DNA of 64,000 nucleotides from Bacteroidales bacterium (GTDB taxonomy: Bacteria > Bacteroidota > Bacteroidia > Bacteroidales > UBA932). Position 1 is the stretch's first letter. The number at the start of each line of letters is the position of its first letter. The stretch covers positions 1-64,000 of the forward strand of contig JAGCUV010000118.1 in NCBI GenBank assembly GCA_017962705.1. The letters are read 5' to 3'. Both the position numbers and the translations under genes were made by a program. The notes under the pieces are model-generated. The model searched no databases, was not told where the DNA came from, and saw only the letters and a list, made by a program, of their open reading frames with translations. This document shows positions 18,301-25,797 of the stretch, in pieces.

Positions 18301-18416
18301 ACGAAATCATCGGCATTACCAAGAATGCTCCCACGAGTTGCCATCCTGACGACCACGGAACCACGGCTATCGCCAACTACATCTACAGCCAAGTGGGGTC
18401 CTGGCTCGATCAATAG
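15393..18416 (+). CDS. Large lipoprotein: fimbrillin-like N-domain, GLUG repeats, SGNH hydrolase C-domain
   Basis: About 1007 aa. MKRIFVCLLVSAALFSCAKS is a lipoprotein signal. Residues about 30-270 form a fimbrillin-like module (VSWEAGDAILVSNG, LNFKNLCAILRFKI) shared with 41748, 51197 and 63143. Residues about 330-640 carry glycine-rich GLUG-type repeats (VGSLVGNLSGGTIRNC, VGGVVGFMDKAAVVNACC). The last 260 residues are an SGNH/GDSL esterase-like domain: SIIGDSIST (block I Ser), VIIYGGRNDF (block III Asn) and CHPDDHG (block V His). The Asp expected three residues before that His is Thr. A surface adhesin-enzyme is likely; the substrate, perhaps acetylated glycan, is inference. Confidence 0.72.
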   Translation: MKRIFVCLLVSAALFSCAKSAELSQDEAPASALSVITAFDAAADAEIVPDSEDGRASVNPASGVVSWEAGDAILVSNGTAQAVYAYDESDGLFHNQDGLANTGHFQAWYPAADITLTESGAQVTLPDTQVYNASAVRCAPMYAASTTTRLNFKNLCAILRFKINGGHTLSNIVFTAASKGVAGAAVIADNVLTLSNNDTKTLTLTTGGATLGTETPFYLVLPAQLYTGGFSLQINCTDGWQFEKATTNDIPLHAGVIEGMKAFNAKLFSGGGGTDDNPFRIATEQDLQDLSSYVNGSDHDYFADKSYIQTQDIVLTGNFTPIGNSDSIPFEGHFNGNGNTLYDLHIAGSGVDKRGLFGSVFGGTIENMRLDASGDSFNTVVGKLYVGSLVGNLSGGTIRNCVINRTQVTGLGNNGGVLAGVVQGSNALVDNIVIDASCSVTCAAHAGAIAGRLNRDCTISNCEVRACSVVAGNRVGGVVGFMDKAAVVNACCSAAVLTPTNTSGVIQSGGIVGYMTQSIDSSSDVSLVINCIYAPDVNRQGATITLGSTGSSIYVGGIVGASAKQTNGIGSIAIVNCYAYPTIRNEGSSAGINGFGGILGGTNCANTTIFNCYSPIMLSNFTLRGVTLNIDNIGDYLKVGSICGIPYAGMTMDRVYGHQSIRVYDTSISCQTTNLSRYVADPAMKNYDAVSYSDRTDFPSEVASYRRFKEALDAGVSAWNAGNPSVQALPWTADVRLDGYLKPDGVYKPSTKVYKKVSIIGDSISTFGDFIFYGYNKYYPYTQRDVISEQNTWWWKLIYGKMANARLEVDNAYSGSSCCQIDANTPNYGNNNKTDKASTNYCFFRRYRTAGIGNPDLVIIYGGRNDFGKYTNDVGTDDYLGSYTSSALETAYQNATSRTAVYRNFSAAMTGLIREISIDHPNARFLIICHDMMSDGFEAADNAIAAFLREKGLDVRFVSLHETGTHDKTNEIIGITKNAPTSCHPDDHGTTAIANYIYSQVGSWLDQ

Positions 18417-18420
18417 GGGT

Positions 18421-18790
18421 TCAACCCATCAGTTGTCCGCCCGCAATGTCATCGCCGCCGTAGGTGAGGCTGCAGATAGCCGCTGTGTTGGAACTTAAAC
18501 CGCCCGATGACTTGTTCGTGCCAATACTGCTTGTTCTTGCTGTTGCCTTCTCCGACATACGGAATTTGCTGTTTTCCGCGTTGAAGACACGCAGGTAATA
18601 GACTTTTCCGTCCTTGGTGATGTCAAAGCCCTGCGGGACGGTGTTGAAAATTCCGCCGCCCAGGTCGTCCTGCACGCCGCATCCTTTGTCGAAGAGGGTC
18701 AGGGCGGTCTTGTCGATGCCGGTGGTGCGGGCAGCGTCTGTGTCAGCACGGTCATATCGGTGTTGCTTGCTCAAAAAGCTGAATCTTCTT
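18421..18790 (-). pseudogene. Mosaic of decayed pieces of the 9761-14839 operon
   Basis: In left-to-right order it holds pieces matching: the 3' end of the 9761 gene (DDIAGGQLMG against DDIVGGQLMG), three pieces of the 11391 lipoprotein gene (SLTYGGD; DNA like 12091-12135; then TTGIDKTALTLFDKGCG and PQGFDITKDGKVYYLRV), and DNA of the rbsK N-terminus near 14768-14800. Order and strand equal those of the intact genes, and whole stretches including the permease are missing. Nucleotide identity looks about 80-90 percent by eye. The 117-codon open frame across it joins unrelated frames and should not be called a gene. Confidence 0.8.
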
Positions 18791-18856
18791 GTTAAATGTT
18801 AAACTTTATTTATCTGAATTTTGAAGTTAAACCGAGTTGGATTGAAAAATAATCTC

Positions 18857-18864
18857 TAACTTTG
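18857..18864 (+). promoter_or_regulatory. -7 box of the histidine phosphatase gene
   Basis: TAACTTTG matches TAnnTTTG, 31 nt ahead of the ATG at 18896. A TTG at 18837-18839 could serve as -33 with a slightly short spacer. Confidence 0.5.
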
Positions 18865-18895
18865 GCACATTCTTTTAATAAATATAAACTACGAG

Positions 18896-20266
18896 ATGAT
18901 GATGCGTTCTTTCCATCGCCTTTCCCTTCCAGGTCGTTTGTGGGTATGCTTGTTGCTCCCGACTTTTCTCTCTTGTTCTCATTCAGCGGGTTCGTATGCG
19001 CCGGATGAGGTGCGTACCACATTGGATATGACCCTTGCTCCCCGGGCGTTGATGGAGCAGGATTCCACCCTGATGCTCAACGAACTCCATCCTTATCTTT
19101 GTTACGCGGATGAGGATTCGCCCGCGCCCGAGGGTTACAAACCTTTTTATATCAGCCACTATGGCCGTCACGGATCCCGTACGATACATAAAGAGGCCCC
19201 TTTGCTCAAGGTAATGAGCGTGATTCAGCCCGCTTTTGAAGAAGATGGCCTTACGCCCCTGGGCCGGCAGTTGTATGACACCTTGATGCTCCTCAAGAGA
19301 CAGACGGACGGGAATGTAGGGATGCTGACGCGAAAGGGGGTGTTGCAGCACACCGGCATCGCAACCCGGATGTTTGCCCGTTTTCCCGAGGTGTTCGAGG
19401 GGGAAGCGTATGTATCCTGCATTTCTACCGTGGTACCCCGTTGCATAATGAGTATGTCCCATTTTGCTATGGTGCTCAAAGGACTTCAGCCAGAGTTGGA
19501 TATACGGATGGATTGTTCAGAGCGTTATACCCGATGGATGAACGCCAAAGATGTGGAGCGCATCAACAGGGTCGACAAGATGGTGAATCAGGCTTTCCCT
19601 TTGGATGAACGCGCGATGCTGGCCCGCATTTTCAAGCGGACGCAGAAAAATAAAACCGGTTTTATGGATGCGTTGTTCCGCACTTTGGCGACCGGTCTCA
19701 ATCTCGATCAGTCTGTTTCGGGCTTGCATTTCTTTACAAAAGAGGAGTTGGCTTCGCTGTGGTCCCGCTACAATGTTCACGAGTATATGAACTGCTCCAA
19801 TCCGGCAGAAATCGGGTATGAACGGATGCGGCTCTTCACGCCCTTGATTGATTCGTTGATCGTTGGTGCCGACCGGGCGCTTGCTGCCGCCGGAAAGGCA
19901 TCCTTGTCCGCCGGCGGAGGTTATGAAAAGCCGCACGCCGCAGATTTGCGTTTCGGTCACGATTACCCTCTTATGACCATTCTCTGTTTTTTCGAGCCGG
20001 AGGGACTTGAGACGGGGCTTACGATGGATCAAGTAAATCAGCGTTTTGCTACGGTGCGGTGGATTTCGATGGCCAGCAACTTGCAGTTGATTTTCTATCG
20101 CAGGGCGGATGATGCCGGCTGCGTGTCTGAAGAAGATGTTCTGGTGAAGGTCCTCCACAATGAAAGTGAGGTAAAGTTGCAGGGAATGACTCCTGTCAGC
20201 GGTCCCTATTACCGTTGGTCTGACCTTCGTCATACCCTATTGTCCCGCGCTGCGCAATACCGATAA
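18896..20266 (+). CDS. Histidine-type phosphatase lipoprotein (phytase/MINPP-like)
   Basis: 456 aa. The start has three ATGs in a row and a signal peptide ending in lipobox FLSC. The phosphohistidine motif is HYGRHGSRT (about residue 90), and the proton-donor region is RFGHDYPLM near residue 355, the HD form of branch 2 histidine phosphatases. Such exported enzymes release phosphate from inositol phosphates or sugar phosphates. It stands alone with its own promoter, between two pseudogene remnants. A paralog of similar size lies at 61694 in the GH28 locus. Confidence 0.85.
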   Translation: MMMRSFHRLSLPGRLWVCLLLPTFLSCSHSAGSYAPDEVRTTLDMTLAPRALMEQDSTLMLNELHPYLCYADEDSPAPEGYKPFYISHYGRHGSRTIHKEAPLLKVMSVIQPAFEEDGLTPLGRQLYDTLMLLKRQTDGNVGMLTRKGVLQHTGIATRMFARFPEVFEGEAYVSCISTVVPRCIMSMSHFAMVLKGLQPELDIRMDCSERYTRWMNAKDVERINRVDKMVNQAFPLDERAMLARIFKRTQKNKTGFMDALFRTLATGLNLDQSVSGLHFFTKEELASLWSRYNVHEYMNCSNPAEIGYERMRLFTPLIDSLIVGADRALAAAGKASLSAGGGYEKPHAADLRFGHDYPLMTILCFFEPEGLETGLTMDQVNQRFATVRWISMASNLQLIFYRRADDAGCVSEEDVLVKVLHNESEVKLQGMTPVSGPYYRWSDLRHTLLSRAAQYR

Positions 20267-20413
20267 ATTCATCGGCTTTCCAACAGATCAGGGCTCAATG
20301 GTCAGATGGCTGCGTATCCTTGATTGTCTTTGTTGTTTTTGGGCGGGTGACTATAAATATAAAACGATTAACTTCATTGCATTTTTAAAGTCGAAAGTTC
20401 GTCTTTAATTTAT

Positions 20414-20497
20414 GTCAGCTCCATCTGCGGGATTCCGTACGCCGGAATGACGATGGACCGGGTGTACGGCCACCAGAGCCTACGGGTGTATGACACC
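20414..20497 (+). pseudogene. Fragment of a paralog of the 15393 lipoprotein
   Basis: These 84 bases match 17306-17389 inside the 15393 gene with about ten differences, nearly all at third codon positions (reading SICGIPYAGMTMDRVYGHQS). This pattern implies divergence as a working gene before truncation. The match ends inside a perfect palindrome GACACCGGTGTC at 20492-20503. Confidence 0.8.
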
Positions 20498-20768
20498 GGT
20501 GTCGTGCCGTCGGCCCGCGCCATTCACGACCGCGCTGCCCGCGCTGAATCCAAGGAGCGTCTCCTTGAGCGCAACTATCGGAACGCCGCCCTTGTCCGCC
20601 TGGCCGACATCAACCGTCCGCTGTGGCTTTCCTGGCTGTACGTGTGCCTGCTGACCCCCGTTCAAGCCCTCAAATACCGCAGTTGGGCACCTTTCCGCCT
20701 GTTCCCCTCGCTCTGCCGCCAAAATGCGGCCGTCCGTACCCTTCGCCGTTCGACGAAAAGCCATTCAT
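20498..20768. other. Intergenic stretch after the fragment, no supported gene
   Basis: A GC-rich open frame continues from the fragment to about 20770 (including ESKERLLERNYRNAALVRLAD) but has no start of its own and no family I recognise. It may be another decayed remnant. Upstream, 20267-20413 shows only AT-rich sequence and AAAACGATTAAC near 20361, also found ahead of the 15225 gene. Confidence 0.4.
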
Positions 20769-20794
20769 AAAAAATCCCGACCAGCCGGCCGGGA
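20769..20794 (-). terminator. Rho-independent terminator after the SGNH-GH27 gene
   Basis: Read on the minus strand, TCCCGGCC-GGCT-GGTCGGGA forms an 8-bp stem (one G-T pair) with a 4-nt loop, followed by six T. It begins 9 nt after the stop codon at 20804. Confidence 0.85.
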
Positions 20795-20803
20795 CTTTAT
20801 CAT

Positions 20804-22990
20804 TTAGCGAACCTGAATCATCACCACGCCGTGCGGGGGAATCGTCGCATGCCAGAAATAATTGCAATCCACCTTGCCGATGTCGCTGCGCGTCCACATA
20901 TTGCGGAGTTGGACATCCCGGACAAAACCCAGCGACCTGGGTGTGAAGCCGAGGTCGAGTTCCTCCTGGCTCATATTGAAGAGTCCTACCGCCATGCTGC
21001 CATCGGAGAGAGGCTTGGCGTACAAGCGGAACTGCTCATTTTGGGTGACCAGGACCGCCATCTGTCCCGCTTCGTCCTGGTTGACCGCAATGATTTCCGG
21101 ATTTTTGAGCAGGCCCAGGGTGAAATCGTCCAATCGGTCCAGGTCGCAGCCGATCAGCAGGGGAGAAGACAGCAAGGACCACAGCGAGATGTGCGTGTAT
21201 TGTTCGTCCGGTGTCAGGCTGGTGGGATGGTGGTGCTGGCCCCAGCCCAGTTCTCCCACGACCAGCATATCTGCATCGGGCCAATGGCCGGGGCCGGCCG
21301 CCGCGCTCCAACGGAGATGCCAGTCAAACCCGATCTGTTTCATGCTGGGCCAAGTGTCGCGGATGTCATCGGTCGTCCGGAAACAGTTGCTCATCGAAGC
21401 CCACGATGGTGCGTCGGCGAAGGGCGCCGTGTTGGACAGGCTGTACACGATATCGCGTTTCGTAGCCCGAAGGGCTTCCTGCATCTCCTGAACGTGGGGG
21501 ACATCCTGCGGATACCAGTCATATTTGAGATAATCCATTCCCCAGTCGGCCCACTGCCGCGCGTCCGCCTGCGCGAAAGAATAGGGGCCGAAGTAGCGGT
21601 AATGGCGGCGTTTGGCTTTCGTCCGGTCCAGTTTATACACCTCGTCATAGAGGCTGTCCTTGATAAACTGGTAGGCGCCATCCTCAAAGTCGGCGCTGGA
21701 GCCGATATGGCCGGCGTAAGTGGTCACCCAGGGACCGGAATAAATGCCGACTTTCAAGCCGAGGGCGTGGATGGAATCGGCCATCGCTTTCATATCCGGG
21801 AACTTCTTGTTGGGCTGGATGGCGCCGTATTTGCCGCCGCGCAGCCCCTGCCACCCGTCGTCGATGTTGATGTAACTCCAGCCATAGTCGGCCAGTCCGG
21901 TACGGACGAGGGCTTTGGCGGCCGCCAGCACGTTTTCTTGCGATACCGTGTTTCCCCAGACATTCCAGGAATTCCATCCCATCGGGGGCGTCAGGCAAAT
22001 GGTCTCGCCGATTTTGAAGGTCAGTTGGCTTTCGTCCGTTCCGGCTTCATTGCGGGCCTGCAACTTCACGCTGTAGTCGCCGGCCTTGCGGATTTTTCCG
22101 GTGATGATACCCGTCCGGGCATCCAACTTGAGCCCTTTGGGCAGGCCGGTCGCAGAGAAGGTCATCGGACGCACGCCGGATGTGGGAATGCGGAAAAGAA
22201 TCGGCCTGTCGGGCCGGGCGCCATACACTTTGGGCCCGTGGATCTCGGGAGCGGGCTGCTCCTTCGGCGTCAAAACGATCTTTTCGCCGGCCGGGGCTTC
22301 TCCTTCTCCCAGTTGGATAAACACATCCCACAGCACCTTTTCCATCACTTTGTATCCCGCTTTGTTGGGGTGGACGGCATCCCGGCGGAGTTCGGCGCGC
22401 ATATCGCCCTTCTCGTCAAGCATCGCGCTATGATAATCCGCCAAGGGAAGGTTCTGCCGGGCCGCATAGTCCTTAATCATTGTATTGAGCGAGTCAATCT
22501 TGGGACTCGGGTCGCCCAATGCTTTCAGCCATCCGATTTCATCCGCCGGAGTCAACGTGCACAGGATGGGCTTGATGCCGCAGCGCCTCGCCTCGTCCGC
22601 CATCTGGCAGATATTGGCGAAAGTCAGTTCCAAAGGCATGTAGCCCGTGTTGCGGGCGATGTCGTTGATGCCGGCGAGGATAACGACATATTTGGGAGAC
22701 AGTTCGATGACGTGGGGACGGAAGCGAATCAGCATCTGCGCCGTGGTCTGTCCGCTGATGCCGCGTCCGACAAAGAAGCGCTCAAAAAACCAGCCTCCAT
22801 CTTCCTTGGGCCATCCATTTGTGATAGAGTCTCCGAACAGGACAGCCAGGGGCCGGAATTTGACGGTGTTGTTGTAGTACGAGACTTTCGCCCATTCTTC
22901 CGGCGTCTGTCCTTCCGGAGGTGTCGGGTTACCTTGCGCCATCGCCCACATCGGGCAGCACAACAGCGCAGCGAGAATCCAATTTTTCAT
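20804..22990 (-). CDS. SGNH hydrolase - GH27 alpha-galactosidase fusion, secreted
   Basis: 728 aa from ATG 22990, with signal peptide MKNWILAALLCCPMWAMAQ; a longer frame from 23173 only adds antisense-like sequence. Residues about 45-235 are an SGNH esterase: LFGDSITNG, LAGINDIA and DAVHPNKAGY supply Ser, Asn, Asp and His. An Ig-like linker (FSATGLPKGLKLDARTGIITG) follows. The C-terminal 390 residues are a GH27 melibiase: TPPMGWNSWNVWG, INIDDGWQ, nucleophile Asp in YLKYDW and likely acid/base Asp in TTDDIRD. It may remove an acyl group and an alpha-galactose from one glycan. It follows the PAP2 gene by 5 nt and ends at a strong terminator. Confidence 0.88.
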   Translation of the reverse strand: MKNWILAALLCCPMWAMAQGNPTPPEGQTPEEWAKVSYYNNTVKFRPLAVLFGDSITNGWPKEDGGWFFERFFVGRGISGQTTAQMLIRFRPHVIELSPKYVVILAGINDIARNTGYMPLELTFANICQMADEARRCGIKPILCTLTPADEIGWLKALGDPSPKIDSLNTMIKDYAARQNLPLADYHSAMLDEKGDMRAELRRDAVHPNKAGYKVMEKVLWDVFIQLGEGEAPAGEKIVLTPKEQPAPEIHGPKVYGARPDRPILFRIPTSGVRPMTFSATGLPKGLKLDARTGIITGKIRKAGDYSVKLQARNEAGTDESQLTFKIGETICLTPPMGWNSWNVWGNTVSQENVLAAAKALVRTGLADYGWSYINIDDGWQGLRGGKYGAIQPNKKFPDMKAMADSIHALGLKVGIYSGPWVTTYAGHIGSSADFEDGAYQFIKDSLYDEVYKLDRTKAKRRHYRYFGPYSFAQADARQWADWGMDYLKYDWYPQDVPHVQEMQEALRATKRDIVYSLSNTAPFADAPSWASMSNCFRTTDDIRDTWPSMKQIGFDWHLRWSAAAGPGHWPDADMLVVGELGWGQHHHPTSLTPDEQYTHISLWSLLSSPLLIGCDLDRLDDFTLGLLKNPEIIAVNQDEAGQMAVLVTQNEQFRLYAKPLSDGSMAVGLFNMSQEELDLGFTPRSLGFVRDVQLRNMWTRSDIGKVDCNYFWHATIPPHGVVMIQVR

Positions 22991-22995
22991 ACTGT

Positions 22996-23760
22996 TTATT
23001 TTTTGCAGGTGCGCTTCTTGCGGGCAAATTCCTTCTTGGCTTTGTCCATCTGCCGGCGGAACTCGGGGCTGGTCTGCAAGAGGGAGTAGGAGATGCTGGC
23101 GGCCGGACGGCTGGCATCCACATCGCTCTGCCAGTGGGCGCCGGAAATCACTCGGCTCACCCCATAATCCCAAGCGCGCGCGTAGAGTGCGTTGGCGGCA
23201 GCCGGGTTGATTTCAGACAGAATCAAGGCCGCCAGCCAGCCCCGGATGGTATGGCCGGAAGGGTAGGACCCTTCGCCTCTCAATTCTTCCTCTTCCCAGG
23301 GATTGAGCACGTGTTCCTTGAAATATTCGAATGGCCGCTGGCGATGGAAATGGGCTTTGGGACGGACACGGATGAGCTGGCCCGTGTAGATGCCCTTGGT
23401 AAGGGCTTTGTAGATGGCAGGCGTTTCCTTGGGTGTGATTTTGAGTCCGAAAGGCTCGCTGAAAACCGCCACAAGCGTGTCCATAACCCAGATGGCGTCC
23501 CGATCCGCGCGGGCGGCAATTTTGGCGTCGGAGCGCATTGTCTTGCCCCACTGGTAGCGCATCACATCATTGGCAAAGGCGGGGTCGGCGGTGTCGGGCG
23601 GGGCCGGAAGGCACTTGACCAGGTCCGGCATCTGGTCGATCGTAAAATACGTATCTTGATTTTCAGCGAAGGCCTGGGCTTTAGCCTGGGCAGGGGTCTG
23701 GGCCTGCGCGGTAAAGCATCCGGCCACCAACAAAAAAAGGATAATCAGTGCTCGTTTCAT
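22996..23760 (-). CDS. PAP2-family class A acid phosphatase, secreted
   Basis: 254 aa with signal peptide MKRALIILFLLVAGCFTAQA. All three PAP2 motifs are visible: KAHFHRQRP (K-x6-RP), YPSGHT (PSGH) and SRVISGAHWQSDV (SR-x5-H-x3-D), the complete catalytic set of class A nonspecific acid phosphatases. It acts in the periplasm on phosphomonoesters. It lies 30 nt after der and 5 nt before the SGNH-GH27 gene. Confidence 0.9.
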   Translation of the reverse strand: MKRALIILFLLVAGCFTAQAQTPAQAKAQAFAENQDTYFTIDQMPDLVKCLPAPPDTADPAFANDVMRYQWGKTMRSDAKIAARADRDAIWVMDTLVAVFSEPFGLKITPKETPAIYKALTKGIYTGQLIRVRPKAHFHRQRPFEYFKEHVLNPWEEEELRGEGSYPSGHTIRGWLAALILSEINPAAANALYARAWDYGVSRVISGAHWQSDVDASRPAASISYSLLQTSPEFRRQMDKAKKEFARKKRTCKK

Positions 23761-23790
23761 ATTCTAATAGAAAGTGGCAAAATAGCCGGA

Positions 23791-25098
23791 TTATTTCTGA
23801 CGGACAAAAATCTGGATGGGACAGCCCGTGAAGGGGAAGTGTTCGCGAAGTTTGTTTTCCAGAAAACGCTTGTAAGGGTCTTTGATGTACTGCGGAAGGT
23901 TGCAGAAGAACGCGAACGCGGGGGAACGGGTGGGCAACTGCGTGCAGTATTTGATTTTGATGTATTTGCCTTTCCAGGCAGGGGGCGGCCAGTTCTCGAT
24001 TTCCGGCAGCATTGCGTCGTTGAGGGCGGAGGTGGGAATCTTTCGGGAGTAATTGGCATAGACTTCCATCGCGGCTTCCAACACATTCATCAGGCGCTGT
24101 TTCTTGATGACCGAGGTGAAGATGACGGGCACGTCGTTGAAGGGTTGCAGCCGGGAGCGGATGGCTTCGGCGTATTCCTTCATCGTGTTACTGTCCTTGA
24201 CGACCGTGTCCCATTTGTTGACCACCACCACGCAAGCTTTGCGGTTCTTCTGGATCAGGTTGAAGATACTCATGTCCTGCGCCTCTATGCCCGTCTGGGC
24301 ATCCACCATCAGGATGCAGACGTCGGAATGCTCAATGGAGCGGATGGCCCGCATCACGGAATAGAATTCCAAGTCTTCGTGAACTTTGGTCTTCTTGCGC
24401 AAGCCCGCCGTATCCACCAGCATGAAGTCGTAGCCGAACTGGTTGAAATGCGTCTCGATGGAGTCGCGGGTGGTGCCGGCCATCGGCGTGACGATGTTGC
24501 GCTCAGTGCCCAGCAGGGCGTTGGTCATCGAGGATTTGCCCACATTGGGCTTGCCGACGATGGTTACGCGGGGCAGGTCGGGGAAGGAGAGGGCCTGTTC
24601 ATTTTCCACAGGCAGGAATTTGACGATGGCGTCGAGCAAATCGCCCGTCCCGCCGCCGTTGGCCGAAGAGATGCTGAATACTTCTTCGAAGCCCAGGGCA
24701 TAGAACTGATAGACGTCGTACATCTTGTCGCCGGTATCGACTTTGTTGACGGCCAAGATGACTTTCTTGTTGCCGCGACGCAGGATATCGGCGATTTCCT
24801 GGTCGTAATCCGTGATGCCGGTCTGGGCCTCCACCATGAAAAGTACCAAGTCGGACTCTTCGATGGCGAGCATCACCTGTTTGCGGATTTCTTCCTCGAA
24901 GATGTCGTCGCCGGAGCTGGTGTAGCCACCGGTGTCGACGACGGAAAATTCGTTGCCACACCATTCGCAGTGGCCATAATGGCGGTCGCGGGTCACGCCG
25001 GCCGTCTCATCGACGATGGCCTGGCGCATTCCGACCAGACGGTTGAACAGGGTGGACTTCCCGACATTGGGCCGTCCCACAATGGCTACAAGGCTCAT
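23791..25098 (-). CDS. der: Ribosome biogenesis GTPase Der (EngA)
   Basis: 435 aa from ATG 25098 ([16 protein letters not shown]). Two tandem G domains: [13 protein letters not shown] and NKVD in the first, [13 protein letters not shown] and NKWD in the second, then a KH-like C-terminal domain ending FVRQK. Der assists 50S subunit assembly. The longer frame from 25251 translates the hairpin repeat 25122-25320 and should not be included. Confidence 0.95.
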   Translation of the reverse strand: MSLVAIVGRPNVGKSTLFNRLVGMRQAIVDETAGVTRDRHYGHCEWCGNEFSVVDTGGYTSSGDDIFEEEIRKQVMLAIEESDLVLFMVEAQTGITDYDQEIADILRRGNKKVILAVNKVDTGDKMYDVYQFYALGFEEVFSISSANGGGTGDLLDAIVKFLPVENEQALSFPDLPRVTIVGKPNVGKSSMTNALLGTERNIVTPMAGTTRDSIETHFNQFGYDFMLVDTAGLRKKTKVHEDLEFYSVMRAIRSIEHSDVCILMVDAQTGIEAQDMSIFNLIQKNRKACVVVVNKWDTVVKDSNTMKEYAEAIRSRLQPFNDVPVIFTSVIKKQRLMNVLEAAMEVYANYSRKIPTSALNDAMLPEIENWPPPAWKGKYIKIKYCTQLPTRSPAFAFFCNLPQYIKDPYKRFLENKLREHFPFTGCPIQIFVRQK

Positions 25099-25121
25099 AC
25101 TGCGTATGCTTTTTATTTTAA

Positions 25122-25320
25122 CCCTCGTCCTTCGGACACCCCCTTTCAGGGGGACTCCGTTAAGAAACTTTGTTTCTTTTCCTCCTTGCCGCTCGGCAAA
25201 GTGAACAAGTTCACTCTGCTCTCGCTGGCTGCGTCGGTTTGGCTTCGCCAATCCGGGCAGCGCTGCTGCTTCGATATCTTTGATATCTCGCTGACGCTTT
25301 ACTGCTACGCCTGATGGCGT
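25122..25320 (-). repeat. Hairpin repeat, copy R2 (inverted relative to R1)
   Basis: Nine short inverted repeats follow one another: GTCC/GGAC (25127), CCCCC/GGGGG (25139), AAGAAAC/GTTTCTT (25162), TTGCC/GGCAA (25186), GTGAAC/GTTCAC (25201), TGGC/GCCA (25240), GCAGCGCTGC (25257), GATATC/GATATC (25273), ACGCC/GGCGT (25307). Its reverse complement aligns with copy R1 at 25625 (CCGACGCAGCCAGCGAG core). R1 and R2 flank the small Cys-rich gene. No gene is supported here. Confidence 0.8.
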
Positions 25321-25345
25321 CTGGGTACTTTGTTGTTACTCCAGT

Positions 25346-25594
25346 TTATATGATATGACACCCGGCGCAGTCGGTGCAACCGAGATCGGCGCAGGTGACT
25401 TTCTTCTTTCCGTGTCGTTGCCCCCACAGGCGCATTTCTTCCTCCTTGGCACAGCGGATGCCCCGTTTCTTCATTTCCGCATTCGTAGAAATCTCCGTAT
25501 CCGGAAACTTCCCGTCCTTGCGAAACAGGATGCCCACGCACAGCCCCGCCACGCACAGGCCCACAACGGCTATACACAAGAGAAAAACTTTCAT
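25346..25594 (-). CDS. Small membrane-anchored Cys-rich protein, 82 aa
   Basis: MKVFLLCIAVVGLCVAGLCVG is an N-terminal membrane anchor. It is followed by GKFPDTEISTNAEMKKRGIRCAKE, a pattern I recall from a conserved small Bacteroidetes membrane protein, and a C-terminal cluster CADLGCTDCAGC with four Cys that could bind metal. The frame open from 25810 includes repeat R1 and should be trimmed to ATG 25594. A promoter lies just upstream. Function unknown. Confidence 0.7.
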   Translation of the reverse strand: MKVFLLCIAVVGLCVAGLCVGILFRKDGKFPDTEISTNAEMKKRGIRCAKEEEMRLWGQRHGKKKVTCADLGCTDCAGCHII

Positions 25595-25617
25595 ACCTTG
25601 GCGGCTCACAAATTTTG

Positions 25618-25649
25618 CAAATTTACGAGCAAGCCGAGAGAAAAGCAAA
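25618..25649 (-). promoter_or_regulatory. Promoter of the Cys-rich gene, -33 box inside repeat R1
   Basis: On the minus strand TAAATTTG (25625-25618) is the -7 box, and TTTG 20 nt upstream (about 25649-25646) lies in the hairpin arm of repeat R1. The repeat boundary coincides with the -7 box. Confidence 0.65.
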
Positions 25650-25797
25650 TTTTTTTGCTTTTCCGAGGCGAAAGTAAACCGACGCAGCCAGCGAGGGCAA
25701 AACAAACTTGTTTGCTTTGCTGAGCGGAAAGGAGGAAAAGACATAGTCTTAAAACCCCGCGCAGCGGGAATTCGAGCAAGACGAGAGAAAAGCAAAT
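25625..25797 (+). repeat. Hairpin repeat, copy R1
   Basis: Starts ACGAGCAAGCCGAGAG, then hairpin AAAGCAAA/TTTGCTTT, a CCGACGCAGCCAGCGAG core, hairpins CAAAC/GTTTG (25703), AAGAC/GTCTT (25738) and CCCGC/GCGGG (25756), then a second partial CGAGCAAGACGAGAG (25773). Relative to R2 the hairpin arms differ but stay paired. The remainder to 25949 holds no gene. Confidence 0.8.

Noticed and set aside
18421..18774. 117-codon minus-strand frame as a gene
   Set aside because: It joins degraded pieces of several different genes, some out of their original frame.
20447..20770. 107-codon plus-strand frame as a gene
   Set aside because: It begins inside a fragment of the 15393 paralog and continues into sequence with no recognisable family or signal.
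20831..23089. 752-codon plus-strand open frame
   Set aside because: It is antisense to the SGNH-GH27 gene, has no recognisable domain and reflects GC-biased codon use of the real gene.
25099..25251. N-terminal extension of Der
   Set aside because: The extra 51 residues are translated hairpin repeat; the G1 motif follows directly after ATG 25098 as in other Der proteins.
22921..25314. 797-codon plus-strand open frame
   Set aside because: It runs antisense across two unrelated real genes (PAP2 phosphatase and der) and a repeat, without any protein signature.
25122..25320. CRISPR array or tRNA cluster
   Set aside because: The consecutive hairpins differ in sequence and there are no equal repeats with spacers and no tRNA arms.
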